Source: Oasisia sp. SBJ-2009 (lineage: Eukaryota > Annelida > Polychaeta > Sabellida > Siboglinidae). Taken from it: a stretch of DNA of 64,000 nt. Position numbers and translations under genes: made by a program. The stretch is from positions 3,206,190-3,270,189 of the forward strand of contig OZ024855.1 of the NCBI GenBank assembly GCA_964017155.1, read 5' to 3'. Shown here piece by piece: positions 30,853 to 44,808 of this stretch (position 1 is the first letter of the stretch; each line of letters starts with the position of its first letter). A model generated the notes under the pieces. The model made no database searches and had not been told where the DNA came from. It was given only the letters and a program-made list of their open reading frames with translations.

Positions 30853-32884
30853 CTAAACTGATAAGTACTGTCCTGGATGTCCTATAAGGTTATGTTCCAT
30901 TTTGTATATTATGCTAAGTCTTTTAACTTTTCTTCTTGTTTGGAGGGTGTCCCACTGGAGGTCTTTAGGAAGTTGGGTTACTGTTCCTGGTTCCCTAGAA
31001 TAGTTTTGTGTACAAAATCTGGCAGCTTGTCTTTGGATTCTTTCTAAGGTTTTAATATGTCTTAGGCAGTGTGGATCCCATGATGCTGACGCATATTCAA
31101 GTATTGGTCGGACAAGGGTTATGTAGGCTATAGACTTAAGGTGGGTTGGGAATTTATTTAGATTTCTCCTAATGACTCCTAGCGTCTGTTGTGCTTTCCT
31201 AGCGACTGAGTTGCATTGTGCTGTCCAATTTAATGTATTTGATATGTGTACACCAAGATAACAATGTGATTGAACAGATTTAAGTTGTTGGCCACAGAAG
31301 GTGTAAATATTTGGTGTCTGTTTTCTTGAGGCTAATGTCATTGTGAAGCTTTGATGGGATTGAATTCCATAAGCCAGGTGTTTTGCCATTCCTCAAGTTT
31401 GATTAGATCATTTTGGAGGAGAGAAGTGTCATTGTCTGATTTAACTGGTTGATATAGTAGGCAGTCATCTGCAAAAAGGCGAACGTTTGAAGTGAGATTG
31501 TTGGGTAGGTCATTTATGTAAAGTAAACGAATTAGGGGCCCCAGTACGGTTCCCTGTGGTGACTTGAATTGGTTTGGATGCTGATCCATTTATTACAACC
31601 TGTTGAGTTCTTTCTGCAAGGAGGCTTTATATCCATAACGATATTGGGCCTGTGATGCCATAGTAATTTAGTTTGTGGATTAGTCTTTTATGCGGAACTT
31701 TGTCGAATGCTTTAGTGAAGTCTACAATCGCCATGTCTACAGATTTATTTTCATCTAGGTATTTGCTTATGTCATGGACAATTTGAATTAATTGAGTTTC
31801 TTTTTGCACGAAAACCATGTTGGTGGTCAGATAGGATGTGATGTTTTTCAAGGTGTTTCATGATGTGGCTATGAATTATGTGTTCAAGAAGTTTAGAAAT
31901 CATAGGTGTTAAGGATATTGGTCTGTAGTTTGAAGTTTCTGCCCTGGTTCCTTTCTTGAACATTGCTGTTATGATTGCTTCGTTTCAGGCTTTGGGGACT
32001 TGACCAAAGTCAACTGATGATTGGAAGATATCATGTATTATTGGTGTTAGGTGGGAGGCATATCTGCTTAGAAACCACGGGGGAATGCCATCTGTTCCTT
32101 GCGATTTAGAGGTGTTAATTTGTGATAGTTGGTCATGTACTCCTTTAAGTGAAATTGTTAGTTTTGGTATTTTTCCATGTGGGCTGTCGTTCAGATTTGG
32201 CAACTGGGAATTTCCTTCAAGTGTGAAGACACTTTTGAACTGATTGCCTAAGGCTTCTGCTTTTTGTTTGTCATCGGTAATTATGTTACCCGCAATGTTG
32301 AGGTCCCCGATACCCTGGTTATCTTGTCTAAGTTTGGAAATGAAACTCCAGAATGCTTTCGAATTGTCTGTTATTGCAGTTGTTAGGAATAGATTTATAT
32401 AGGACAGTCTAGCAGAACGAAGGTGTTTGTGCATGTCTTTCCTGATGTTATAAAACTCTTGCCAGTCTTCTGGATTTCTAGATATTTTTGCTTTCTTATA
32501 TAATCGTTTCTTTCTTTTGCAATTTTTTTTCAAGTGTTTATTGAACCAGGGAAGGTTGTATCTGGAAGTTGTAAGACGGACTGGTATATAATGTTTTATA
32601 ATGTTGATGATTTGTGTTAAAAGAAGGTTCCATTTGTCATTGCCCGTCATGTTTTGCTGTAGAAAGAAGTATTCATGTGTGAAGTTATCGAATGATTTCT
32701 GGATGTTAAGGTGGTCAATTTTATTTCTGATGAAATGTTTTCGTTTAGGGCGATGTTTGCGCTTTGGTGAGATATTTACATCCATTATAACTGTGTTGTG
32801 GTCTGCTACTACATTTAGTTTCTTTATTAACCCAGGTCTATTTGTGAACACAAGATCTAGGATATTGTTGGTATTTCCTTTTTT
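30853..32884 (-). pseudogene. Jockey/CR1-group LINE, 5'-truncated and frameshifted
   Basis: Minus-strand pieces in order are an endonuclease tail (NNILDLVFTNRP), a linker with KAFWSFISKLRQ and SQGTDGIPPWFLSR, RT text YRPISLTPMISKLLEHII and SDHQHGFRAKRNS, motif A IVDFTKAFDKVPHKRL, PQGTVLGPLIRLLYINDLP, the catalytic FADDCLLY (about 31470-31495), and a C-terminal part with YLGVHISNTLNW and LVRPILEYASASWDP to the stop at 30853. Frame changes near 31970, 31620 and 31370 kill it. The first dozen residues of the open frame (MAAKSLWDQIKK) come from the adjoining dispersed repeat, so the LINE ends at about 32884. Confidence 0.85.
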
Positions 32885-33660
32885 TATTTGGTCCCATAGT
32901 GATTTAGCGGCCATTTAAAAAATGGCTGCCAAATTTTATTTCGAAATAATTGTGGTTTGTGGATATATGTTCTATGGAACAAGGATTTCAAATATGTTTT
33001 GGGAATTTTCCGGCTTCCGCGTCCGCCATTTTTAAAGATGGCGGTCGTCAATACAAATGTCACAATATCTACATGTTGAAGACATTGAATAGCTCGGTGG
33101 ATAGCGATATACACCAATGTACATTTGACCTTCACTAGCATTCATATATGCGCCATCTTTAAAGATGGCGTCCGGCTTAGCCATTTACCCATATCTTAAG
33201 AACTACGTAATCTAGAGCCATAAAATTGATGTCAAGATGTAAGGTTTTTATATATGATTATTTACATTGTATTACTGTTAACCTTTATTGGTTTTCAGAT
33301 ATCCGCCATTTTGTAATATCCGCCATTTTTGAAGATGAATGTTGTTTAACTTTTGACTTATCCATCATTCTAATAGATGGCACCATCAAACAATATTATT
33401 TTTGTATCTTAAGAGAGCCTGTTATCCCCATGTCTTACGATCTACGTATCGTCGAACCTTGAAGCTGATGTGGAAATATAGATGTTTGCAGGCAACGATT
33501 AAAAGATGCATGGGTCTTAGATATTTTGTAAAACGGACAGTGTTGGCCAATTCAAACATTGGTTTATTGATTTTAAAATTATGCCATAACATATTGAAAA
33601 CTCCCAATATGTTCATCCACACCCACCCTACCCCATTCAATATCCACTGCAATTGCACGT
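32885..33660. repeat. dispersed repeat, copy 2, uninterrupted, rich in CCGCCAT motifs
   Basis: Matches 23520-23789 and 26945-27030. It also has a middle part with several ccgccatttt / aagatggcg motifs in both orientations (near 33024, 33040, 33151, 33164, 33302, 33321). No coding frame. Confidence 0.8.
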
Positions 33661-34106
33661 CATTGTGAAGCGCATGTTGGCTTTTATGCATGAAAACTGT
33701 CTTCTTGCATGACCTTGCCCAAATGTCGACCTGAAACATATTCCAGATTATCAGGCATGTTTGAAAACCCTATAAATAGAGTCTAACAATATTGAAGTTG
33801 GTCAAGTAGTTCCAGAGATATGTCATTTTCTGTAGTTTCCATGAATGACGGCGACCATCTTTGATTTTGGGCCTTATAGGTGTCAAAAATGTGTAACCTA
33901 AGATTTGTGTTTAGTTCATACCCAAATAAAGTCAAATATATCACTATCTCACTTTGGGATCCGAGAAAGTGCATCCCAGCCTACACTATTATCACACATT
34001 ATAGATCATCATTGCGTTCAGGAACTGTTCTTGTAGATTGGAGAAAATCTGACGTTACGTTCACCTGTACTAAAGCAAAAGATCGTATATAGACATATTT
34101 CAAACG
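33661..34106. other. intergenic, nothing recognised
   Basis: Unique-looking. It may be a continuation of the dispersed repeat, but no second copy is in this window. Confidence 0.4.
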
Positions 34107-34397
34107 TAAAGTAAAGGCAAGTTCTTATATGGCGCAGTATCCAGTCCTCAGGACCGTACAAAGCGCTTTACACTTTACTTCCCTGACAGACCTGGTCACT
34201 AAGACACCATCTCGGCTTCTCTGGGAAGCATCCAGCCATATGCTACAATTAATGCGCGAAGGCTGCTCGTACACATATTCACCACTGTCTATAGTGAAAA
34301 AAACTTGCCCAAGGTTTTAACACCGCAGCCAGGATTCGAACCCGGGTTCTTGTAGTCGAGAGTCCGGAGTTCTACTCCTGAGCCATTGCGCTCTACA
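34107..34397 (-). mobile_element. tRNA-derived SINE, about 290 bp
   Basis: On the minus strand an A box (TGGCTCAGGAGTAG, 34385-34372) and a perfect B box (GGTTCGAATCC, 34342-34332) form a tRNA-like head. A body and an L2-style tail follow (aaagcgctttgta, then actgcgccatataagaactt). The spacing is tRNA-like but the body that follows shows this is a SINE, not a tRNA gene. Confidence 0.8.
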
Positions 34398-34530
34398 CTT
34401 TTAAATAACTATTTCAGTAACTAACTGTACTCCGCAAACTAATGAAGTATGTCCTATAGTTACATAATGTCGTCAGGTCCGTCGGGCTCCGAACTTGGCC
34501 ACTATGTCTCCATTAAATGACCATGTTGAG

Positions 34531-35140
34531 AATAAAAGTTGTGCATGATATGCATACCTAATTTAATTACGTATGGTTCAAAAATACCAAATGATGTAAT
34601 TTACGTTATCCGGTATTTTACGTTATCGCGGGGAAGGAAGCATTGTAACACATTCCATAGCGTTCTTATGGCAACGTTTAGGCCATACCCAAACGAAAGT
34701 GGTTCTGCTGCGGGTCTATCACACAATTTTCAAAACCAAACAATCAAATGCATGACAAACAAAATTGTGACATTGTACTGGCTAGATTCCCTTCATAATG
34801 ACATTTTTTCTAATTAATTGAGACTACCTTGTTTATTTTGTGAAATAAAAGTTGTATTTGATATACATACCTAATTTAATTACATATGGTTCAGTAATAT
34901 GAAATGATGTATTTTACGTTATCCTGTATTCTACGTTATTGCGGGGAAGGAAGCATTGTAACACATTCCATGGCGTTCTTACGGCAACGTTTGAGCCAGA
35001 TCCAAACGAAAGTGGTTTTGCTGCGGGTCTGACACCCAATTTGCAAAACCAAAGGTAAAACTTGTATTTAGCAATGCATGTGCAATGCAAACAAATGTGA
35101 TATTGTACTAGTGAGATTTCCTTCACAATGAGAGATTACT
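34531..35140. repeat. direct duplication, period about 313 bp, two copies
   Basis: aataaaagttgt...catacctaatttaatta...gcggggaaggaagcattgta recurs from 34531 and 34844. Each copy contains two tacgttat motifs. Confidence 0.9.
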
Positions 35141-35533
35141 ATCGTATAATTCCACTTAGACTTAGTTATTTTTGTATGCAAAATGAAGCTATCACTTGCA
35201 GCTGTTTTAAATCAGAAATTAGAAAAACAACATGGTAGCTAGCTAATGGTGTATCATTCTTGCACAAAGGACATATAAAACATTATAGTAAATATTTATT
35301 GATATAGTAAAATACACTCTTACATATATACTATTTAAAAAATGGAATGCTGTTATTAACCCAAACAGTATCAAGTCAACGAAACGCGAGTGGAATTCAT
35401 AACAGAAACATTTCAACACATTCAGACACATGGAACGTAATACTACGTTTCAGGGGCCCGTGGAATAAATCACGTAGAATCCACATGACTGTGTTTTCTG
35501 AGTGTTTATAATTTCATTGTAGCGTGTACGTAA

Positions 35534-35824
35534 TATCTCTTGGGTATCTTCCTGTTGTCTTTAGTGATTGGAGTGCTATTGTTCTTGTGTTGTTTTAAAG
35601 TTCAAATAAAAAGCCGCGAAAGTCAGCAAACAATCAATATGTACTACGTTAAAACAGTTGACTTGACCGCGGAAGCTAGAAAGAGAAGAAGCCATGAAAT
35701 TCCAGGGAAAGATTCGAATTCACCGAGTGAAGAACTGACCGAAGTTGGAAATCAACGCCTAAACAAAAACGCTACCATAAAAACGACACTTGTATATGAG
35801 AGACTATTTCGAAGTTCATGTTGA
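35534..35824 (+). CDS. hypothetical frame with one hydrophobic segment (possible exon)
   Basis: Ninety-odd codons open from 35534 to tga at 35822-35824. They encode a hydrophobic stretch (GIFLLSLVIGVLLFLCC) followed by basic and polar sequence. That looks like a membrane helix with a short cytoplasmic tail. There is no upstream ATG in frame before a stop, and the first in-frame ATG comes after the hydrophobic part. If real, it is a 3' exon; an acceptor-like gtctttag ends at about 35563. No domain was recognised and no neighbour supports it. Confidence 0.2.
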   Translation, partial: YLLGIFLLSLVIGVLLFLCCFKVQIKSRESQQTINMYYVKTVDLTAEARKRRSHEIPGKDSNSPSEELTEVGNQRLNKNATIKTTLVYERLFRSSC

Positions 35825-38376
35825 CTTCAAAGACGATTTCTTGGAATCCATGGATGCCTCCAAACCGCACTAAATACGAGAACTTGCCATTCTTAAAACA
35901 CACTCTCGCAGAAAACTAATTCACCTTGCAAGTAGATTTCATCGAAACCTACATGTGCCATTTTCTGGAGGAAATAAGCAGCGTGTAGTACTTTAAGGAC
36001 CAAGTGAAAGTTCGTCCTGCGGTGATACAATATAAGGGAGTTAACGGTGTATTTGAAACACAAGAGCCTTGGGGTTCTGCCAGATGAAATGCCGCAGTGT
36101 TGCATCATAAAGGCCTTAGTTGGTTGGATCAAGCAAGTTAGTACAGGAACAGCACAATCGTGAATCTGATGTCAATTATACGAGGTCATGTTCGACATAT
36201 CTGTGTCATGGCAGTACTTCGAAACCGCGCAAGGTAATGTGGTAAAGGACCGTACGATGGGAGATGTGGGGTGTGAAACGAATAGCTGATAAAATGTTTG
36301 CTATGTTTTGCGTTGTTACAGTAGGACTACGTCCTTAAGATCGAGGGGTAATTGGTAAGGACAACTTGACAACATTAGCCCCTCCTGCTCCAACAGGCAG
36401 GTCACAACATGTATTCAGGCATTGTCCATTAGATGCTGAGATCGTATTTCACCTGAACTGATAGGTGGTTATCCAATCTTGTATTCTACGTTATTTGTAT
36501 TCAACGTTAACCAAGTTAACTAAACTCATTTTGCGAAACAACGAATGACCAGAGCACTGCTATTTCTTCTGTCATATACGACAACAGTGTGGTCTTGTAA
36601 TAACACGACAGTTGTATCCCTGTCTAATGTTAAAATGCTGCCAGAATGCAAAACATTATTTTGTATTCTACGTTATCAGCAAATGTGATTGCTGAAACAT
36701 GAATACGTATACCTGTGCTATGAAACGTTACATATGTGATGCAATACTTTGTAACATGTTGAGTATATGTTCAGGTAATTTTGTATTTAACAGTATCTTT
36801 CAAAAGATCAACGATAAGAAATTATTACAATCGTATGTATTCTATCTTATCCACATGCTGCAGTGTACACTTTAATTTGTCATGATAATTACGCTACTTC
36901 ATCAAGACATTTCAGTTGTTGGTGTTTCCATAAATGCTCCAAATGTCAAAATAAATGTTAAGTGATATAATAATAATATTATGCAATGTATCATTGTTGA
37001 GGATTGAGTGAATACACTATCACGATTTAGTTGCTTAATTTTATTCATTACGCATGTATTTAACACAAATGTTTGAACCATTTTAATAACAATAATATCA
37101 AGGTATTATGTATTTAACAAGCCTTAAAATCCATTATGTTTTTATTATATTACATATGTGAAACGTATCTATATTGCGCATGAACAATCATAAATTTCTG
37201 TATTCTACGTTATCCACGGACGTCCTTTGGGGAAAGCTACGCCAGCTACCACATAGTTTGTCGAGACGGTGACTATTTTGATGCAGTTGAAGACAAGATC
37301 CCAATGCAAGACATCTTACCTTACGTGGCCTACTTGATTCAATAATTGTGGCTTTTGGAAAACGGACAACCTTTGCAACTACACATTTTTCTGCATCTTC
37401 AAAACATGCTCACATTTTGCACACACAAAAATATCATATTTAAGATAATCTGAACCTGAATCAGTTCTACACACGTCATAACCATGATATCAGCTTGCAT
37501 TACGCGCATTATTCATTTATTAATTATTATTTTTAAGTATATCCACGCATATTTAGTACGACAAGGTGGCGGATAATGTAGGATACATTGGGAAAAAAAG
37601 ACGGAAAATCATCCTGGTTTGACAGGTTGGTGCAATAAACCAAGGATAGATTAGATGAGAAGAACGATTGTTCCTAGCAGTTCAACATATATATGCTTTC
37701 ATATGGAAGGAAATATTTTTCAATATATTGAAATATAATTTTTCCCATTTTAAAAACTGAAGACGTTTTCGGTGTTTTCAACCATATATATATATATGAC
37801 GTACCTTCGCCACAATCATAGGCAGTACAAGAATATATTCCTTTTCCCACGAACAATATCAGAGTGGAATAGTCTGCCAAGTGTCTGTAACATTATTTTA
37901 GTAGTGAGTGCGATACGCATTGTATAAATTCGTCGAAGCATGACGGTCGCGGCAGCAGAGATTCGTCACACACGATGAAAAGAAATGTCGAAACTTTCGT
38001 ACCTAAAGCGCTCAACATCCGATAACGACGGCAGTTTAAATATGCCGATGGAGCGAACTTCGGATGTGCTTCAGCGCTACTTTTAAATACCATAAATACC
38101 TCTCCCATCCCCATTACTGCCTATCGATGCCCCCTGTGATAGTGACCCCCTCCTGCGATTGTGACACCACCGCGTGTCTCCGGAACTAGAGAGCGGCGAG
38201 AAGCAGAGCGGGGAGCGTGGTCGAGCTTGTTTGTGTTTGTTGGCAGTTTGAGCTTGTTATTAGTATTAAACTGTCTAAGCCAACTTTAAATACGTCGTTA
38301 AATATATATCACACTGCTTCCAGTTTTGCTCGTGATCAATCAAAACTCTCATAAACCTACTAATAGTCACTATTTT
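35825..38376. other. AT-rich intergenic with scattered TATTCTACGTTAT motifs
   Basis: The motif occurs at about 36481, 36663 and 37201, as well as in the direct duplication to the left. No gene was recognised. Confidence 0.5.

Positions 38377-39227
<851 letters not shown>

Positions 39228-39263
<36 letters not shown>
39228..39263. repeat. (TA)n microsatellite
   Basis: Pure ta run. Confidence 0.9.
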
Positions 39264-39266
<3 letters not shown>

Positions 39267-39388
39267 AACACACAATTCTCCCTTATGAAGAGAAACAGGT
39301 ATATTGGTAGGTACTGGGGAGACCAGTATAATACATGCTACACGCTCACCACCGAACATCCTGCGATTGTGTTTGAAACCTGGCATAA

Positions 39389-39507
39389 AATACACCAAAG
39401 TTCTTTTTAATGTAGTCAATTGTCTAATTGATACCAACAAACGAAATTCAAAACGGTATTGATTCAAACGCGACGTTCAATTGCGAGAAGACATACATAT
39501 TGTCAAC
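39389..39507 (+). repeat. 118-bp segment also inserted in LRR pseudogene C
   Basis: caccaaagttcttttt...gaagacatacatattgtcaaca matches 43977-44092 with only a couple of changes. Confidence 0.9.
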
Positions 39508-40079
39508 ATTAAAGGAGTGTTTGACCTTTATTAAAAAAACACTCTAGAAAAGCAATTCGGTTCCTTTTCTAGGTGTTGGCCAAATTGTGTCCGGTCAGTC
39601 TCCGTTGGTGAATAATAATAATAATAAATAAGTATATATCGCAATTAAACGCAACATATTCCGTACGTACCGGTGTCTATTAGTAGTTTTTTGTAGATTT
39701 TCAGGCAAAACACCTTTGTCATTCTCCAGTGATTGTAGCAGCTACGTTATAGGAGGTTTGGGATAATGAAATGTTTGAAACGTACAAACTGATATCGATT
39801 TATATGATAGCCAATCATCAGATTGATTACCGTATTTTCTGTTATGTTGTGTCAGGTTTTTATTTGTGGTACTATATGATTAAGTGCAATATAAACCGAC
39901 TTTAAATTAATATAAAACAAATAATACGTTAAAGTTAGTATGTGTGTAAATTATATAATTAAGAGGACCTTCACTCAACTATGGAAATTTCAACACTGAC
40001 TATTGATAACTTCACTCCACAACTAATCGAATTTGGTCACCGCGACTAAAGAGCTGTTAAGGCGACGAGTTAACTGCTA
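39508..40079. other. intergenic upstream of pseudogene C, nothing recognised
   Basis: AT-rich. Contains a short (ATA)n near 39610. Confidence 0.4.
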
Positions 40080-40215
40080 TTGACTGACAACGTAGAGTGA
40101 CAGGCGGTCGTATTCATAAGAGTCACGACGAAGAAACACAACCCACACGACACTCGCACGTGAAAAGAAACTGTTCGCCAAACGACGACTAACATCGAGA
40201 CACCGCCAAGTGACG
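40080..40215 (+). promoter_or_regulatory. 5' flank/UTR conserved between LRR-kringle A and C
   Basis: The sequence gaaactgttcgccaaacgac...atcgagacaccgccaagtgacg matches the reverse complement of 22963-23095 upstream of gene A. The conserved block, about 130 bp, suggests a shared 5' UTR and proximal promoter. No TATA box can be assigned with confidence. Confidence 0.45.
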
Positions 40216-40545
40216 ATAGTTGGGTCGACCGCTAGGCCGGGAGTGCGGCGTGGTGACGTGTCTGAGGAGCCACGGCGATGGCTGTTGATCGCGGTACTGG
40301 TAGCGGCCCTCATACCGCCCAAACGGGCTGGCTGTTTAACGACCCAAAGCGGGGCCGACTGTTACGTCTATGGCAACCCACAGGTACCGTCATTCAATCG
40401 CACCTTCTTATATGAGTTCATCAGAATCCGTGGAGGCGAACTGAAATTCGGAGGCGGGTCAGAACGATTGATAATACAAGCAGAAGCTTTAAAGAACATA
40501 AACGCCAAGAAAATAGAATTCTCTTTTATAAGTAGCATTACTTAA

Positions 40546-43500
40546 CAAGGGCTTAACAAGTTGGGGTCCAGAACCAAGCTCCAGATGGTATGTGAACAAG
40601 GGAGCCTATGGCTTATCGAGTGTTCACTTAAAATTATAAATATACAATATTATCAAATGCACTAAAATGCTACTAATTAAAATACGTTGTCTCTAAAAAT
40701 ACATAAGTAAAATCAAAACTATACGTTGTCTCTAAAATATACAAGTAAAATAAATAAATATATATCATGTCATACAATAACACAATTCGTTATGATAATA
40801 AATTAATTAAAAAAAATGTTATTAAAATAATTTATAAAACATTTATGTGTTCAACCTAGGTATAGCACGCCCTTGCCAGATAATTGTCAATTTAATTTTT
40901 AGACATATTTACGCTGTTGGCATTTACACAATCATGACTTATTAAACGATTCCAATCATTTATTGTTCTCTGGGAGAAGGAGAATTTTCCTTTATCTAAC
41001 GTACAGTATGGCTTAACTAACGCTGCCTTATGCACCCTTGTCATACTAGTTTGAAAGAAATGTTGCTATCAATATCTTCATATCCATTCACTATCTTAAA
41101 AACTTCTATTAGGCCTCCTCTTAATCTTCTAGTTTATAATGTTGTCAATCTACTTCATTCGTCTTTCATAGCATTTGGAATGAGTTTAATTGCCCTCCTT
41201 TGAACTTTTTCTAGTTTTACCGATGTCTTTCTTATGATATGGCCTCCATGCCTGAATGCAATATTCCAAGTGTGGCCTAACTATTGCCTAGTACAGTGGT
41301 ATGATTAAAGTCTTATCCATGTATATGATGTTCCTTCTAATTAGTCCCAATATTTGATTGCCTTTTGCAGCAGCAAGTCCACATTGCTCCGAAAGTGTCA
41401 TGTCGGCACTAATTGTAACTCACAAGTCCTTTTCTGTTACACTTGTGCCTAATATAGTATTGCCCATAAAGTATTCTTTGCTCACATTACCATGTCCAAT
41501 GTGGATGCATTTATATTTACCAAAATTAAATAACATCTGCCATTTTCAGACCATTTGACTAACTTGGTTAGATCATCTGGTAAAATTTCTTCATCTGTAT
41601 CAGTTTTTACAGTTTTGAACACTTTTGTGTCGTCTGCAAATTTAAGTACTTTATTTGATAAGTAATCATCAAAATCATTTATAAATATCAAAAACAGTAT
41701 TGGTCCCCAACACCGACCCCTGTGGAACTCCACTCAAAACTGGTTTCCAGTTTGATATCTCTCCCTCTACTATTACACTCTGTCTTCTATCTGTCAACCA
41801 TGCCTGTATCCAATTTATCATACTTTCTCCTATACCATAGGCTTTTAATTTAATTAACAGTCTATGATGTGGTACTTTATCGAACGCTTTCTGAAAATCT
41901 AAGTATACTACATCCACCGGTGAACCATCATCTACCCACTTAGTAATATTTTCTAAAAAACATAAGAGATTGGTTAGATAAGACCTAGCTTTTAGGAACC
42001 CATGTTGAGATTTAGTTATTAATTTGTTTTTTACAAGAAGGTCTACCTTGTGGTCTCTAATAAATGTTTCTAATAATTTGCATAATACTGATGTTAAGCT
42101 CACTGGTCTATAATTTTCTGTCTTACTCTTCGATCGTTTTTTAAATAATGGTGTAACATTTGCTTCCTTCCATTCTGCTGGAACAACTCCCTCTCTAAGT
42201 GATATATTAAACAAATTAGCAAGTGTATACTGATTTCGTTTATAATTTCCTTAAGTAATTTAGGTGTTATTCCATCAACTCCGGGTGATTTATTTTCTTT
42301 CATCATCTTATTTTTGGGGGATATCATTTCAGGAGTGACAAATAACTGCCCTAAATTATGTGATTCATCACCCTCAAATTTCCTAACAGGTAACGGCAGT
42401 GAACTTATATCTTTTTTTTAGTGAATACAGAGCTGAAATATTCATTCAGATCCTCTGCCATTTGAAACCCACCAGATATTACATTACCTGCGCTGTTTTT
42501 AGTGGTCCTACGTTATCTCGAACCTTCTGTTTACTCCTTACGTAAGCGTAGAAACTCTTACTATCATTTTTTATGTCATTCGCTAATTTGTCCTCAAAAG
42601 ACCGTTTTGATTTTCTCATTTCAGTTGTAGCTAAATTGAGTGCCTTTTAGTAATTGTTATAGCCTTCTATATTTGCAGTGTTTCTGTATATTCTCCACAT
42701 TATTTGTTTGTAGGCACTCTTTCGTATGGCTTCTTTTGACAGGTATTTCTTCCTAGATCGTTTCCCTTGATTTTTTAAAGGAACAAATGTTTCAATAATA
42801 CCCTCAATCTCATATTTCAAAATTATCCAACATTCTGTTGCTGCCTTGTCCTTCATTAAGTCAGTCCAATTTATGCTTGCTAAGTAGGTTCTCATTTGTT
42901 TATATTTGCCTTTGTTGAAATTTCCCCTCCATCGCTTTTTGCCAGTAATCTCTGTTTGCATTTTTATACTAAAATGGAACTGATTATTATTTACGGTCAC
43001 TAGATCCCAAAGGCTCTCATATTTTACCATTATCAACTAATTCGTTTTGAGAGGAGAATACTAAATCCAACACATTTCCATCTCTAGTTGGTTCTAAGAC
43101 ATGTTGTGTAAGGAAACAGTCCTGTATTAGAAGTAAAAACTACTGGTCATCTCTTCCAATACTCTGTAGTGATTTCCACTGAATATGACCATGATCAAAA
43201 TCACCCATCATAGCACATTCCCTTTTTACTAATCTCCTTTATGGCATTGTGCAATGTTTCATCATCCTCTTGTCGTACAAATTATCCCTATCGTTAATGT
43301 TGATTTGTTGTGGCTATATTGCACCAAATAGTTTCTTCGCATCCTGCTTCCTTTTCCATCTGTATTTCATATGCTTGTATAGAATCCTTAAAATAAATAA
43401 TGACCCCACCTCCCATTCTCTCTTGTATGTCTTTTCGAAACATTACATAACCTGAGAGCATTAGTTCTGCATCAACCATGTCTTTATGTGCTCATGATTC

Positions 43501-43627
43501 CGTGATACCTATGATATCGGGTTCTATATCCGCTACCATGAAGTCTGGATCACTTCTCTTTTTATTATGCTTCTGGCATTTAAGCATATACATCTAAGTT
43601 CAATTTTATTGATTATTTAAATTTTAC
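40546..43627 (-). mobile_element. CR1-like LINE inserted in exon 1 of pseudogene C
   Basis: Near full length but broken. On the minus strand it has an endonuclease piece (GYVMFRKDIQERMGGGVIIY, about 43450-43390), a linker (42647-43036), KENKSPGVDGITPKLLKEI, and RT text EWKEANVTPLFKK, ENYRPVSLTSVLCKLLE, SQHGFLKARSYLTNLLCFLE, motif A VVYLDFQKAFDKVPHHRLL, SGVPQGSVLG and the catalytic LKFADDTKVF (about 41625-41655). A decayed C-terminal and AT-rich 3' end reach 40546. There are several frameshifts and stops. The host LRR frame is recovered on its right side at about 43630. Confidence 0.85.
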
Positions 43628-43629
43628 TT

Positions 43630-44383
43630 GCCAGCCGCGGGCGTTCTCGAGTGCTGGGCCTGACGTCAAACAACTGAAATTTAATTGGAACGGTATGTTA
43701 GCGATCCCTGGTGGCGCTTTCGATGGCCTTGGTCAGCTGAGACTTCAAGATCTTAATTATAATAATCTGAAAACAGTGAATCGCAACATGTTTAAACATT
43801 TGTCTCGTCTGGAGATATTGATACTTACAAACAACCATCTCGAGACGATTCCCGGTGACAATTTCGATAGCCTGACTCAGCTAAAGTATCTTAATTCTTA
43901 GCAACAACAGCCTGAAGACAATGAGTCACATCATGTTTAGTCACTTTTCACGTCTGAAGTTCCTGTCTCTTGAAAACACCAAAGTTCTTTTCAATGTAGT
44001 CAATTGTTTAATTGATACCAACAAACGAAATTCAAAACGGTATTGATTCAAACGCGACGTTCAATTGCGAGAAGACATACATATTGTCAACAACACTCGA
44101 GACAATTCCCGACGACGCATTCCTTGCACTCGGTCGGTTGTACAACTTGAAACAGGTCAACTCCGGCCTGTCAACACTAAGTACGACACTCCTCGGCATT
44201 TTGTCACATATTCATTATTTGTTCCTTAACCGCAAGCCACTGGTGTGTGACAGTCAACTGGCCTGGGTACAGAAATATAAGAAACTGGTACAAGGCACAT
44301 GCGCTAATCCGCCACTGCTTCAGGTCAACTCGTCAAATCATACGACGTCTCCGAGTGTAATCCAGACGACACAACAAACACAG
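43630..44383 (+). pseudogene. LRR and LRRCT part of pseudogene C
   Basis: It encodes MLAIPGGAFDGLGQL, NNLKTVNRNMFKHLSRLE and NHLETIPGDNFDSLTQLKYL before a stop. After a broken stretch and the 118-bp insert come TLETIPDDAFLALGRLYNLK and an LRRCT-like end. The donor acag|gtatac lies at 44383. Confidence 0.8.
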
Positions 44384-44575
44384 GTATACTCGCATTGTTT
44401 CATAAATATTATAGCTAATAACCACTTACGGCTAGTAATATTTTGAAAACAAACCTCTCTAATTTCGAATAGAAACCGTGACATTTCGATGAAATGATGA
44501 TGACCTCAATATAAAACTCCTAACTTATATACTTGTTAAAAAAATATGTTTTAAATCGAAATCTTCGTTACTACA

Positions 44576-44769
44576 TTCCGCTGTCTGCCGTTCCGCCCGT
44601 CAGTCTGTCTGTCCGTTTGAATGTATGTGTGTGTATATATCTGTATGTATGTTTGTATGTATATCCGTTTGTACCTCTATCTGTCTGCCTGACTGTTTAT
44701 ATGGTTGTATGTATATCTCTGTCTTTGTGTTTGTCTGGCCGATGTGCTCTGTCTGTCTGTCTGTCTGTG

Positions 44770-44808
<39 letters not shown>

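Noticed and set aside
34321..34397. tRNA gene on the minus strand
   Set aside because: Good A and B boxes but part of a longer SINE with an L2-like tail.
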